64,000 bases of DNA, from assembly GCA_031002005.1 (NCBI GenBank), contig CM061918.1, positions 46,598,047-46,662,046 of the forward strand, written 5' to 3'. This stretch comes from Vandiemenella viatica (taxonomy: Eukaryota > Arthropoda > Insecta > Orthoptera > Morabidae). Positions within the stretch are counted from its first letter, which is position 1. Each line of letters opens with the position of its first letter. The translations under genes and the position numbers were made by a program. Below are positions 34,008 to 45,278 of the stretch, one piece after another. The notes beneath the pieces are model-generated. The model did no database searches and had not been told where the DNA came from. It saw nothing but the letters and a program-made list of their open reading frames with translations.

Positions 34008-34305
34008 CAGTGTTTCCCAACGTGGGGCCCACGCCCCACAGGGGGGCAATTTGGTTTTTTTAGGGGGGCAATTTAGAAATTGACTTGATACGAGTTTACC
34101 GCTTTCTCTTCGATTTATTTAAATGCAATGCTTGATATAGATACAAAATATAGCAAAAAAACAAATTCTTAAAACAGTGCTGTAAATAATTATTAGGTAT
34201 AGTTTCGTTTGATGTTAGCAAAATATTTTTTAATTAAAAATTAGGTATGGGGGGCAAAAAAATATTAAAAGTGGGACATGACCCAAAAAAGGTTGGGAAA
34301 CACTG
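34008..34305. mobile_element. hAT-type MITE, 298 bp, perfect 8-bp TSD
   Basis: The termini CAGTGTTTCCCAAC and GTTGGGAAACACTG are perfect 14-bp inverted repeats. The element is flanked by identical 8-bp ATCTAAAG at 34000-34007 and 34306-34313. The interior has CCCCACAGGGGGGCAATTT and AT-rich sequence but no transposase. It splits LINE family A directly after the FADD codons, so it is younger than that LINE. The perfect TSD suggests limited age. Confidence 0.93.
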
Positions 34306-34313
34306 ATCTAAAG

Positions 34314-34705
34314 GGAATTAACAAATTCGCCTATTTCTTAGAAATTCAGCGAGATTTTGACGTTATTTGGGCATGGTGCGACGAATTTCAGCTAACATTA
34401 TTCTGCGAAAAATGCAAGGTAATGTGCATAATTAACAAAAAGGTTCAGTTAGTTCAGACGTACAAAGAAACCAGTTCAGTTTTTAATACGGTCGATTACC
34501 TGAAGTATTTAGGCGTAACAGCACAAAGAAATGGAACATGATATGGGACCTGCACATTAATTCGGTCGTGGGTAAAGCTCATTCTAGGTTGCGATTCACA
34601 GATCTTCAAAAATCGTAATACACAAACTAAAGAGATAGCGTACAAAACTATGGCGCGTCAACAGTTGGATCACTGCCATGCACTATGGTATCCGTTTCGT
34701 AGGGG
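34314..34705 (+). mobile_element. CR1-like LINE family A, part 2
   Basis: Continues directly from part 1 after the MITE: DFDVIWAWCDEFQLTLFCEK, then DYLKYLGVTAQRNGT. After an indel it reads EIAYKTMARQQLDHCHALWYP. The order motif C, K-rich motif D and YLGV motif E is that of an RT palm and thumb. Confidence 0.75.
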
Positions 34706-35109
34706 TTAATTTAATTTAATTGCAATGGAGCACACGCTCCGCTGTAATTTCCCTGCACACCCATCTTTCCCCTTTCCGCACCCACCTACATTTACCCTCT
34801 ACAAATTCTAACTTAAAAATTCTTTCAACGATTTTGGTAAATTATTCATAATCTCCCCTGATAACTTATTCCAATCTCTGATACCCTTACTTAAAAAAAG
34901 AGAATCTTCCCGGACCCTTGTGCCTGAAATCAAGTGCCAGCTTATGACCATGGTCATCTTTTCCCTTCCATGCACTACTTTTCATACCTACACCAATATC
35001 TTTCAATGTGTCCTCACCAGTATACACCTTGTATAGTCCCATGACCCTCTTCACCCTCCTCCTGTCTTGCAATGATTCCCATTTCAGCTCATTTAGCATA
35101 TCTGTTACT
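34706..35109 (-). mobile_element. CR1-like LINE family B, copy 3, 3' part
   Basis: Begins on the plus strand with (TTAAT)n and TTGCAATGGAGCACACGCTCC. The minus frame 35099-34887 encodes LNELKWESLQDRRRVKRVM and SSAWKGKDDHGHKLALDFRH as in copy 1. It is inserted in LINE A in the opposite orientation and is itself split by a SINE at 35110. The direct repeat ATATCTGTTACT at 35098-35109 is one half of the SINE's TSD. Confidence 0.85.
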
Positions 35110-35350
35110 TTTTTTAAAATTGTTTAACGTCTCCTGTAACAACTAGGTCTTTAGAGACAGGAAAGGATGGGGGGCAAGGAATGGGAAAGGAATTCGGCCA
35201 TGGCCTTTTGAAGGAAGCATCTCGGCATTCACCTGGAGTGATTTGGGGAAACCATGGAAAACCCAAAACTGGATGTCCGGACGGGGATTCGAACCTCCGT
35301 CCTCCCGAATGCGAGGCCAGAACGCTAGCCGTTACACCATCACGCTCGGT
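35110..35350 (-). mobile_element. SINE S1, full-length, perfect 12-bp TSD
   Basis: This is the best reference copy in the window. On the minus strand it runs ACCGAGCGTGATGGTGTAAC (A-box region), B-box GGTTCGAATCC, GGGTTTTCCATGGTTTCCCC, AAAAGGCCATGGCCGAATTC, then ACGTTAAACAATTTTAAAAA. It is flanked by identical ATATCTGTTACT at 35098-35109 and 35351-35362. Removing the SINE and one repeat restores the LINE B sequence, which proves the nesting and the element's borders. Length is 241 bp. SINEs of this sort depend on a partner LINE for mobility. Confidence 0.95.
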
Positions 35351-35500
35351 ATATCTGTTACTGATTGCATTCTGCGATAATTTCCAGAAACAAATCTAGC
35401 AGACCTGTTTTTACACCTTCTCCAACTCCTGTATTTGATACTCAAAATGTGGGTCCCATACTACACTACCATATTCGAGCAATGGTCTGACAAAAATTTA
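35351..35500 (-). mobile_element. CR1-like LINE family B, copy 3, 5' part
   Basis: Resumes at ATATCTGTTACTGATTGCAT and corresponds to VRPLLEYG..WDPHFEYQIQELEKV and VQ RRSARFVSGNY on the minus strand. It ends at about 35500, where LINE A resumes, so the copy is 5'-truncated at a point close to copy 1. Confidence 0.85.
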
Positions 35501-35816
35501 GTGTAGAGAAAGCACAGAGAACAGGCGCTCGATTTGTGACTGCTTGGTACAATCCTTATGAAAGCGTCACAGAATTTATTCGTGTATTGGACTGGGGTAC
35601 TCTGCTATACAGACGACGTTGTTTTCCTTTTAACTTATTACTAAACACGTGTAGTAATGAGATAGCATACGGTTAGTGAAACAATATGCCGCTCTGATGC
35701 TTACATGACCTCTTTTGTTCCCTCGTGCCATTCGGGATAGAAATGTACAAAGTAGAGATTACAAATGGTGCACAACTTTGTGAATTTTAGAGTATATATG
35801 TAGATAGATGTAGAAA
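35501..35816 (+). mobile_element. CR1-like LINE family A, part 3 and 3' end
   Basis: Encodes VEKAQRTGARFVTAWYNPYE and VLDWGTLLYRRRC, continuing the thumb region of part 2. It runs into a 3' end GTGAATTTTAGAGTATATAT followed by GTAGATAGATGTAG. That microsatellite-like end matches the LINE fragment at 58550-58662. Confidence 0.75.
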
Positions 35817-35972
35817 CAAGAAGAAAAGATGTCATACTATTCCTTAGGATAAGATACAGTTATTTGTTTATTCTGTGGAACAGTGTAATTAGTAACTACC
35901 ATAAACTAAAATCACTTTTCACTATATTCTCGACTGTCGAAAAAGATTTCAGGGCATCTCGTCTATTCCTTT

Positions 35973-36221
35973 ACGAGAAAGGTGGGAGACTAGTTAACAC
36001 TCTGGCCTCGTATTCGGGTAGACGGCGGTTCGAATTCCCTTCTGGGCATCCAGATCTGGGTTTTCCATTGTTTCCCCAAATCACTCCAGGCGAATGATGG
36101 GAGGCTTCCTTCAAAAGGCCATGGCCGAATTCCTTCCTGTTCCTACTTACCAGTCCCCTCCCGCCTCTAATGATCCCGACGTCGACGAGGCGTAAAGCCA
36201 TAAGTAAAAAAAAAAAAAAAA
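35973..36221 (+). mobile_element. SINE S1, near full length
   Basis: Head ACGAGAAAGGTGGGAGAC, B-box GGTTCGAATTC, body GGTTTTCCATTGTTTCCCC, AAAAGGCCATGGCCGAATTC, end GACGTCGACGAGGCGTAA, AGCCATAAGT and a 17-nt A run. Confidence 0.9.
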
Positions 36222-39200
36222 GAAACCAGTAGAGAAAACGAGTAATAGTGATATCAAGCAACATTCAACGTAATCAGGACTATTTTCGGTTTTAGTGTAG
36301 ACTTAATCTTTATTCCGTTTGTCTACAGCGCGACCCATTCTGCGTAATCCCAGCGGCCGCAGTGTGTGACGTAGATTCCTCTCTCGTGGCTCTCCGGTGG
36401 CGGACGCGTTTTCCGTGTTCCGCGCCCCTTGCGCCGTCAGCATTGGATAACCCGCAGAGCACAAGTAGTGTGAACTGCCGGCGGTATCTCCTGGCTCTGC
36501 AGGGGCCATAGTCTGCAGTTCTCAACGGCAAAACTCTCTTGCAATAAATGTGTAGGTAATTTCTATTACAAAGTTGCAACGGATATTTACAATTACTGCT
36601 TCATTAAAGGCTTTTATTACGTAAATACATGTCCGAGAATCGTTGTTGGAAAAAAGAACAAGGCAAGCAAAATCTGATACACAACTTTTGCTGTAAAATC
36701 GGTTTGCCCTGCGAGAAATGTATTCCTGAGGTATGTATAATGTTAAGAAAATAACAAACTTTCGAAAACAGGAGACAATTCAAAGATCCTCCTATAATTA
36801 GTTCTAGATTAAGACAGTAGAGTTGATAAGACTAATATTGTTTTACAACTGGAGTTAGATTCAGTTTTCTGTATGACATAGAATGCACAATAACATCTTG
36901 ACACGTCAATGGTGAAAGTTATAGATTTGGATGTAATATATTCATTCATAGATGCCATTACTTTCATGAACGTTTTAAAATAGCTGATTCATACAGTTGC
37001 ACTTAACTTTAACGATCACTTCTAGATTTGAGGCACGAGTGATGTATGCTAATTAAACTATCTTATAGCGTTCCGGAAATGGTTTTTAGTCATTATATTT
37101 AATGCGGCTCTCAAATAATCACAAATAAGGGCTATGATATATATAATAGAATTTTTGAATGGTTAAAAAATCTTGTATCTTGACAGCTGAATTTGTAGCG
37201 AAATTTTGTATGAACTAAATGTTCAGAAATTTTAGGTCCATAAATCAATGGGTTTTTACGTTAGTGTTTTTTTGGCAATATCTTCGAGAAAAGTTAGCGT
37301 GTCGAATATGACTCGAATTTTCCGGACTTAACCCTTGATAATGTGGATTACTAACATTGTTAATGTGGATTATTAACTTATGAAGCAGGTATAGCTTTCA
37401 TTGGTGTGTTTCGTGCTCATGATGTTTCAGTGGGCAGATGCATTAATTCTGAAGAACTGTTCATATATTCAGAAAGAGGCTGTTTTCAACATATTTCTTT
37501 AAGGCGTCACACAAAGTACCTAACCGATTTGAATGGTTAAGATGGTTGATACTATTAGCAATATTGCTACACCACATGTGATGGATATATTACGGCCGGT
37601 ATATACACTCCCATCGGGCGCTGTTATTGGCGCCTAGATAGGCTCTTAAAAGTCTTTCTCGAACGAGTTATGAGCCCGCCATATTGGTCAGTAAACTTAT
37701 AAGGCCGACATCTATCGGAGATTTACCGCCTCAGTTCCCAGTATGGGGACACAAAACTCCTTTTATAACTCCACTGTTCCTTCTCCAGGGAACCTCAGTT
37801 TATTAAAATAAAAGTTTAAAAGAGCAATAAAACCACGTGTACAATATCTACATTATGTGACTACTTTCTCAGGGTAAGATATGAGATAATTTCATGTGCA
37901 ACGGTAGATTGAAAAAGATTCTGTCTTTTCCAAGAAATAGCGTGAATACTCCCATAAAAGGGCGAAACAAAGGCTCGCTTGAAAGCATTTTTCTTGAGAA
38001 TTAACGCATTTCTTTCAGCGGTGACGTCATTACGAAATACTCTTCGCGAATGAGGCATTTTCAACAGTTTTTTTTTCAATTTTTTTCAGTCTGTTTATAT
38101 ACACTGTTTAGAGCATCAGTGATATCAGTTTTCGTTTAAGGTTGTAGATAATTTGAATTTTTTTAAAATAGTGTTAGAAGAAAGCGTAATGCATATAAAC
38201 TTTGTCAACATTCCTCAAACAGTTATAGGATCCACAACCTAAAAGCAAAGCTGAAATCGTCGTCACCGAAAATGGTGTGTGTACGTAAATAGATTGGAAA
38301 TAATGGAAACCAAATACCGTATATATGTATACATAAATAAACGAATAATTTGTAAAATTGAATAAAAAATAATATTAAGTATGAGTTAAATTTCCTGAGT
38401 GATATTTAAAAAGAAGTCACAACGATAAACCTCTAAAAATGCTCCAGAAGGCGAAGTGAAAATAATGAATCAATTGAAATAAATTACAGATTGTGTATAT
38501 TAAACTTTATGAGTATAACTTATAAACTGTAATCCAGAAATTAATTTATTCATATTCAAAATCTGTGGAGATTATTTACAACAATAAATTCTTAACAGAA
38601 TATATGTAGCTATTAACTATGAAATAATCATTAAAAACTATAAAAAATTTGCTACTGATGGATTAATTATTAATTATTAAATATTGATATTTGAGTGATG
38701 GGATAACTTTAATTTTTTTACATGAAAATGAATATAATTTTCTGGTTTAACAATTTAACATTTATTTTCCTTGTGATATGAAAATTGCTATTCAAAATAA
38801 AATAAAATCTCTTCCTATTGTAACGTACTTAAATGTAGCGTCTCTATTTTGTATAATACTTTACATATATTTATATACTTTATTGCCTCTTATTTCCAGC
38901 ACCAGACCAGTATATAGAGATTTCCTTAACCCCTCTTTGTCCGGCGCTGTTTTTAATATGATACTCACGCTGAAAAATCAAAATTATTGTTATTCCATTT
39001 CTTATCACACAAACTCAAATTAATTCCTTTGTCTATATCTACATATATCTCAATCTCAAATCAAAACACTTTCTACTTATCTCATCACTTGTATATTTTT
39101 TATTTAACAAACAATTCTCTTTTCTCAAGTCATATAACATTATCTTTATCCATAACCCTAAACCTTCTGCCCTCAGGCTAATATTTTAGTATTAATAATC

Positions 39201-39995
39201 CCGCCAGGATTCTTGTGGCTTCTCCAGTGAGCCAAACTGTTTCATCTCTTCTTTCAAACTTATTCATTCCAAAAAACCAAACTCGTTCTCTCCAATCAAA
39301 TCTTCTCTTCAACAACTCACTCTTGACTCTTCTTTTTTTTTTCAGAGATCTCATTATTCATCTTGTTATTCTTTGACCTTTGAACTTAAAAATTCTGAGT
39401 TAATACACACCATTACAATTTATTAAATAAAAAAAATAGCTTAATTAATGTAAAATCACACAAACGTGAGGTTGTGTACCTCACACTATCTCTAAAACAA
39501 CAAAATACATAAACTTGCAAATGAGTAATAAAAAAGACGGGCGCCACTCAGACAAGCTCAGATTGACTATAATAAAAACAGGCGGTAGAGCCACTGAGAA
39601 AAGTTCTTATCTGCACATGGTTACCTGACAGGGCATGTTCAGTTCGACTGAAATGAGGCAACGCAATATTACACATCGTATATTACCGTTTTATGCGACG
39701 ATCACTTCACTGCTGTTAGCGTGACGATCAACGTCACCAATGGTCCACAATGGCACCTCACACAACGGACCGATCAGGTCACTGCGTTATTGATGTGCGT
39801 CGTAGTAATGTAGCTGCACTGTATGCGTCACGAACGCAACAAAATCCTTGAAGCCGCCAACGCTTTATGCTGACATGGCGACACACTGTACGTGTAGGCA
39901 GCACGGACAAGCAACATCTGGAGCAACTCTGGAGTTGTGCCAACACTCTCATTACAGCCACAGGTACTATATAAGTACTCAATCACTTGGGGAAG
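36222..39995. other. Unassigned sequence with GC-rich patches
   Basis: The patch at 36340-36530 is GC- and CpG-rich (GCGGCCGC, GGCGGACGCGTTTTCCG) with overlapping minus frames that show no motif. 37600-37760 is another moderately GC-rich block with GGCGCTGTTATTGGCGCC, an imperfect palindrome. 38700-39400 is pyrimidine-rich and AT-rich. 39540-39995 is GC-richer and borders the hAT-like element. No gene is supported. Confidence 0.35.
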
Positions 39996-40003
39996 GCGCC
40001 AAT

Positions 40004-41630
40004 TAAGGATTACAATCCCGCAGTGTTTTCAATCTCGCGGGATCCGCGCGGGATTTGCGCCAATCCCGCGGATTCCGTGCAGGATTAGTACAAATAGTTT
40101 CTAAACGCATATATTTAAAACATAGTTACTTAAAACGTTAATAAATAAAATAATAATTAAATTAATAAATAATTTTTAATGTTAAATGATAAAGATTAAC
40201 AGTTTACAATACATTGATTGGCAAAATGACATTAAAACTTTTTAGCGTGTCTTAAGAGTATTTCGAGGTTTTACGTTTTTGTTTTTTAATCTAAACCAAT
40301 TTTTAAATAAATAATAAAAATGGAAAATATTGAGTCTTAGGTCATATTATGTGCCTTACAATAATACATCACACAAGTTTAAAAATATGGTTTGCTTAAT
40401 GGCCAAATTACCAGAGTTTTTTTTTTTTTAATTCTAAATAAACGTTCCATAACACCGAGAAAAGCATTCCATTTCACAAAGTGAAGTTGATATACTCTGT
40501 AAAGTGTCGATTTGGATCAGAACAAGATCTCATAATTTTTTGTCACTGCACAAGCACGAGACTTCGCCTTTTTTTGCGTGATTCATTATTATATCTCCTG
40601 ATTCCTTGATTGATATTACAGTTGATTCAATGTTATTAAAAGAAACTACTCCCCAACACGTAAACTGCCAAGTATTTCAGATTTACTTATGTGGCATAAC
40701 GATGTTTTTAGAGTGAAATTACTATTTTTTTTAGTAAGAAAGGAGACTTTCTCGGCGATTGATTGCAGTGAAGTCCTCAAAGGTTGTATCTCCGGATTTC
40801 ATTACAAACACACGAAATTACACACGAGAGGAAGACGGCGGAGGCAGCCGTCGAAGTATGGTGCTCCTGCAACACAATTCGTCGGTACACCCGTGAAAAT
40901 TTCATTATAACTTTTTTTACCTTTAGTCCAAATAATAACAAGGAGAAGATTGATTAATCGAAAGCCTGAGCGGCACATGTAAACAGGTGGCTTTCGTCAA
41001 GGAAACGCACTGAGTCAGCGGTCAAAACAACAATAAGACAAAGGATATACAATTTACTTTTAATAGCTGTTAAATAAATAGGTACGCGATCGTTAAAATT
41101 ATGATAACATTAGTTTCATATCAACGAATAATCAATTTTTCAGCCGCAAATTAGGAATTTGTCACAATTACTTTATCTGCAAATACAGAAAATGGGAATA
41201 ATGAAACCGTGAATAAAAAGCTGTAACCGTGTAGTTCAGATAACATGTGCGACACTTAAAAAATAATTATATAGTTGGAAAATCGTACTAAATACGCACC
41301 ATAACTCAAATTACAGAAATGTGTACTAGAAACAAACGTAAGTTTTGATGAATACGTAAAAGTGTATTTATTTACTTACGAATGACGAAGGTTGACAAAA
41401 ACAAACGTTTGTTCACACGCGTCAAATGCCAACTGGAAGGGTACAGGCAAACAGTGCAAAATATCTGACAGAGACCGAGTGGGGCAGCGAGTCACGCAGA
41501 CTGACACGCGTTTCCGCCGGATTTTGCGGATTGCGGATCCGCTTAATTTTGTGCGGGATCCGCCAGACTGTCTAATGATGCGGGATCCCGCGGGATTGCG
41601 GGATCCCGCTTTGCTGGATTGCAATCCCTA
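40004..41630. mobile_element. hAT-like element, 1.63 kb, non-autonomous
   Basis: The left end is TAAGGATTACAATCCCGC and the right end, reverse-complemented, TAGGGATTGCAATCCAGC. The flanking 8-bp GCGCCAAT (39996-40003) and GCACCAAT (41631-41638) form a TSD with 7 of 8 matches. Subterminal regions carry many copies of GCGGGATCCCGC-like palindromes on both sides (40030-40080, 41520-41615), probable transposase-binding arrays. No frame shows hAT transposase motifs. The small frame at 40689-40910 ends in a basic GRRRRQPSK run but is not recognised. Confidence 0.8.
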
Positions 41631-41638
41631 GCACCAAT

Positions 41639-42160
41639 GCCTCACCCGCACCTGGGCTTTAACCTCCCGCCATTCCAGCCACCGATGGAATTACCCGCCG
41701 TCGTCTCTCCAAGACCCGCCGAAACCAGCAAACCGGGAAAGAAAAACGTCATTGGCTTCAGTTATTTGCAGCCTGGTCCTTATTTGTACATTCAAATTGT
41801 CGTCCGTCCATGTCCTCCAATCGTATCTAATATGCGCCAAAATTGGCGTCGCCCTGCCTCCACACTTTCTAAAAGTCACTGACCCAACTTCAAACACTTG
41901 CGGCCACAGCCTACCTCCTCGCTGTTATGCTTTCAACGTGGACGACACTGAATGGGGAGGCCCAGTCTATTGTGTGAAGCTTCCCGCGACCACTGTCGAA
42001 ATAATTTATGGTGGGCTTCACAAGAACAGGCGAGGAATCTGCCAGTCCACAAGCCGAACATTTCTGCCTTCGCGTAGCATTTACTTTTATCTAAACAAAA
42101 TGTAACGAGGCGATAATTTTGCTCGTTACAGCTACTCTATTACAAATTACGTCTTCTCGT
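41639..42160. other. Unassigned GC-richer sequence with long open frames
   Basis: Plus frames 41619-41882 and 41752-42105 overlap on opposite reading phases and a minus frame covers 41691-41897. The first is proline-rich (FNLPPFQPPMELPAVVSPRP). It has no ATG outside the hAT end and no recognised domain, so I do not call a gene. It is continuous with 39540-39995 across the hAT insertion. Confidence 0.3.
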
Positions 42161-42315
42161 ACCGCGCTTGGTGGGTTAGTGGTGACGCTCTGGCTTCGCA
42201 TTCGGGAGGACGTTAATTCGTTGTTTCCCCAACTCTCTCCAGGCGAACGCGTGAATGATTCCTTCAAAAGGCCATGGCCAAATTCCTTCCGGTGCCTTGT
42301 TATCAGTCATTTCTC
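42161..42315 (+). mobile_element. SINE S1, 5' half (split)
   Basis: Head ACCGCGCTTGGTGGGTTAGT, TCTGGCTTCGCATTCGGGAG, deletion of the B-box region, body GTTTCCCCAACTCTCTCCAG and AAAAGGCCATGGCCAAATTC. It is cut at GCCTCTAA, where a hAT-like element is inserted. The 3' half resumes at 44005. Confidence 0.85.
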
Positions 42316-42323
42316 GCCTCTAA

Positions 42324-43996
42324 TAGGACTGTTGATAATATATCGATATATCGAAAAAACGATATCATTTTTGTTGTTGAAAATATCGGTATTTGTGAGT
42401 GATATTTTTTAGCGCGATATATCGATATTTCGATACTTAAATCAGGATATCGAAATCGACATTTTTTAATATAAGTTATCATTTTTCGTTTGTTCTGAAT
42501 GACACTATGTCCTAAAATTTCTGTTACGCATAGAGATTAGCAAGTTTAAGTAAGTCTTACTACATTTCTAATTAATTTGGAAGTTATAGGTACCAAGTCT
42601 AATCACATGATGACGACGTTGTAAGCAAGTCATCGCTTGCCCAGCACCAATCGAATGCGAGCCTATTGTTTGAAATGAGTGTGCGCACTGTCGAGGGAAC
42701 TCCAACTTGAAATTAGAAGGAATAATTGGAAGTGTAAATAACAAATAGTTGCTCATTAGAGAGTAAGAAAAGTAAGAAAACTCAGAGTAAGCTATCAACA
42801 TACAAAACTAAATGAAATACCACAAAAAAATCTTATAAAAAAAGTTATGTAACTTGGCCATAGTGCATGCTATGATAGCTAAACATCTACCCAAATAAGT
42901 GCCTCAACTGTATTGCTTATCAGTCTTAAAAATACATAAAATAATATTTAACTCGAACGTCTTTCGAGTTTTATAAATTTTATGAAAATTATGACACCCA
43001 TAATAGTATAATTTTTAAAAAAAAAATCAACGATCATCATCACCAAGAGGAACTGCTGCCCATCCTGGATCAATAGTACCCATACAAAGAAGATAGATGT
43101 GCAACTCAATCAGGCAATGAGGATAATTACGGGATGTATTCATAGTACGAACACCTTATGGCTTCCAGTGCTATGCAATATCTCACCCCCAGCACTAAGA
43201 AGATCAGAAGCGCTCTTAAAAATCTGGAAAAATATCCTGAAGAACCCTCAGCTGCCTATACACCAAGACATGATTCAAGCGAAACACCAACGCTTGAAAT
43301 CAAGGAAACCACCATGGCGTACAGTAATCAACCCCACAGAGTCCTCTTTCAACACCAATAAGCTGTAGACAACTCAATGGGAGCAGTCATCAGTAGTCAA
43401 TAAAAATCTAGTTGAGGACCCCTCAGTAAGGTTACAAGGTTTCGATCTCCCCAGGCGGCAGTGGAGAACCATCAATCGAATTCGAACAGGATAAGGCAGA
43501 TGCGCCTACTTATTATACAAATGGGGCTGGGTAGATTCTGCAAATTGTGACTGTGGAGTCACCTTACAGACAATAAATCACATCGTTTCTGACTGTCCTC
43601 TTCGGGCCTACAAGGGAACAATGACGGAAATCCATGATGCGTCGATCAGTGCAGTTGACTGGATTAAAACATTAGATCTCGAGGTATGAAATTGTACAAG
43701 CTTGTGATATGTACATTTCCTATTGTGTACCTCGTAAATAATCATACGATAAATAAATAAATAACCATGAGAAACCAATCAAAAGTGAAAACTTGATTAA
43801 GAACATTATCATACATCTATTTATCGGTGGACAGCATTATTCTAACAAGATTTGATTTTATGAAATTACATTTTGGAAAGTGTCGATATAACGAAACATC
43901 GATACTTTCTTCCGATATATCGACAGCCGATATTGATACTTTTTAAATTATCGATATATCTAAAATCCGATATTTCTATAAATATTGACAGCCCTA
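42324..43996. mobile_element. hAT-like element inserted in a SINE, with internal LINE
   Basis: The left end is TAGGACTGTTGATAATAT and the right end, reverse-complemented, TAGGGCTGTCAATATTTA. The 8-bp flanks are GCCTCTAA (42316-42323) and GCCTATAA (43997-44004), 7 of 8 identical. Subterminal ATATCGATATATCG-type repeats on both sides are inverted relative to each other. The centre contains an unrelated LINE 3' end (43045-43766). No hAT transposase is visible. The SINE halves outside the TSD join correctly, which supports the borders. Confidence 0.85.
43045..43766 (+). pseudogene. RTE/jockey-type LINE 3' end inside the hAT element
   Basis: One frame reads from about 43050 to TGA at 43687-43689 with only two internal stops (TAG 43366, TAA 43492). 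It begins CCPSWINSTHTKKID, then VQLNQAMRIITGCIHST and APPALRRSEALLKIW-like sequence. It ends CDCGVTLQTINHIVSDCPL, a CxC..H..C cysteine-histidine motif common at the C-terminus of non-LTR ORF2 proteins. The 3' end is an (ATAA)n tail at about 43749-43764. The copy is 5'-truncated, lacking the catalytic motifs. Confidence 0.8.
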
Positions 43997-44004
43997 GCCT
44001 ATAA

Positions 44005-44045
44005 TAGCCTTGATGTCAACAAGTCGTGAAGCCATAAGCAAAAAG
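44005..44045 (+). mobile_element. SINE S1, 3' half (split)
   Basis: TAGCCTTGATGTCAACAAGT then GAAGCCATAAGCAAAAAG matches the GACCTCGACGTCGACGAGGC / AAGCCATAAGTAAAA end of family S1. It continues the 5' half at 42161-42315. Confidence 0.85.
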
Positions 44046-44689
44046 AAATAAAATTATTTTTGGTCAATGCGAAAACTTTGTTACCGGCTGATTGGCTATC
44101 TGCTTAGGATACATTAGTTCCAAATGTAACATACTCAACTGAGAGAATTAATCTCATTTTGAGGCAAGGATTTGTATAGATGTCGCATTTTTAGAAATAA
44201 CTACCTCTATACATTAGCCGAATCAGATTCCCTCCTATCGGCATTATAAATAGAATAATGACATTGTTTAGTTGGGAAACATGAGCGCATACTCTTATAC
44301 GCGTACGAGACTGTCGCACGTCAGCCAGGCGTAAAAGACTCAGCTTGTGAATTCACCCAACTCCTTACACCCTCGACTTCTGTGGTAGGGTTTCAGTCCG
44401 CTTTTGTCAGGGAAAAGAGAACTTATGATAAACTAAACTACGGTTGCATTGATAGCTCCTTTAAATGAGTGATTGAGAGAAATGTATTGAACTCATACAT
44501 TTACAAATCTTGACACACTTAGAAAAATTGTAGTAGAACACTTCACATCCCAGAGCTGTTATGAGAATGAATGATCGTTTGAATCTTCGATCTGAAATAG
44601 TGAGAAGTTGGTTTTCTGAGCCAGCGGAAGGTGGGTAATATCTGTACCTTTTTTTTCTCTTATCACACTATCGTTCAAATTATTGCTTA
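44046..44689. other. Unassigned sequence
   Basis: No recognised gene or repeat between the split SINE and the mariner-type element. Confidence 0.35.
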
Positions 44690-44691
44690 TA

Positions 44692-45276
44692 CAGGGTGTT
44701 ACAAAAAGGTACGGCCAAACTTTCAGGAAACATTCCTCACACACAAACAAAGAAAATATGTTATGTGGACATGTGTCCGGAAACGCTTACTTTCCATGTT
44801 AGAGCTCGTTTTAGTTGGTAGAGGCGGACCAATTCCATGGCCCCCACGCTCTCCTGACCTCAACCCTCTTGACTTCCATTTATGGGGGCATTTGAAAGCC
44901 CTTGTCTACGCAGCCCCGGTACCAAATGTAGAGACTCTTCGTGTTCATATTGTGGACGGCTGTGATACAATACGCCATTCTCCAGGGCTGCATCAGCGCA
45001 TCAGGGATTCCATGCGACGGAGGGTGGATGCATGTATCCTCGCTAACGGAGGACATTTTGAACATTTCCTGTAACAAAGTGTTTGAAGTCACGCTGGTAC
45101 GTTCTGTTGCTGTGGGTTTCCATTCCATGTTTAATGTGATTTGAAGAGAAGTAATAAAATGAGCTCTAACATGGAAAGTAAGCGTTTCCGGACACATGTC
45201 CACATAACATATTTTCTTTGTTTGTGTGTGAGGAATGTATCCTGAAAGTTTGGCCGTACCTTTTTGTAACACCCTG
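44692..45276 (+). mobile_element. Mariner-type element, internal-deletion derivative 1
   Basis: Ends CAGGGTGTTACAAAAAGG and its reverse complement are flanked by TA (44690-44691, 45277-45278). The inverted repeats are about 120 bp, up to GTTAGAGCTC on the left and GAGCTCTAAC on the right. Inside, the plus strand codes for the transposase C-terminus, PRSPDLNPLDFHLWGHLK, HIVDGCDTIRHSPGLHQRIR and GGHFEHFL, with a stop at 45072-45074. The D in NPLD is the usual third catalytic residue. The N-terminal and first catalytic regions are deleted, so it can move only if transposase is supplied from elsewhere. Confidence 0.9.
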
Positions 45277-45278
45277 TA

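Noticed and set aside
38778..39181. Overlapping plus frames rich in S, L, I and Y
   Set aside because: The composition follows from pyrimidine-rich DNA; no motif, no splice context.
41619..42105. Proline-rich frame as a possible host exon
   Set aside because: Its ATG lies in the terminus of the hAT-like element, overlapping frames on both strands are equally long, and no splice sites or domain are evident.
44880..45272. 130-codon minus-strand frame, repeated at 48087-48527
   Set aside because: It is antisense to the mariner-type transposase and terminal repeat; the plus frame has the transposase motifs.
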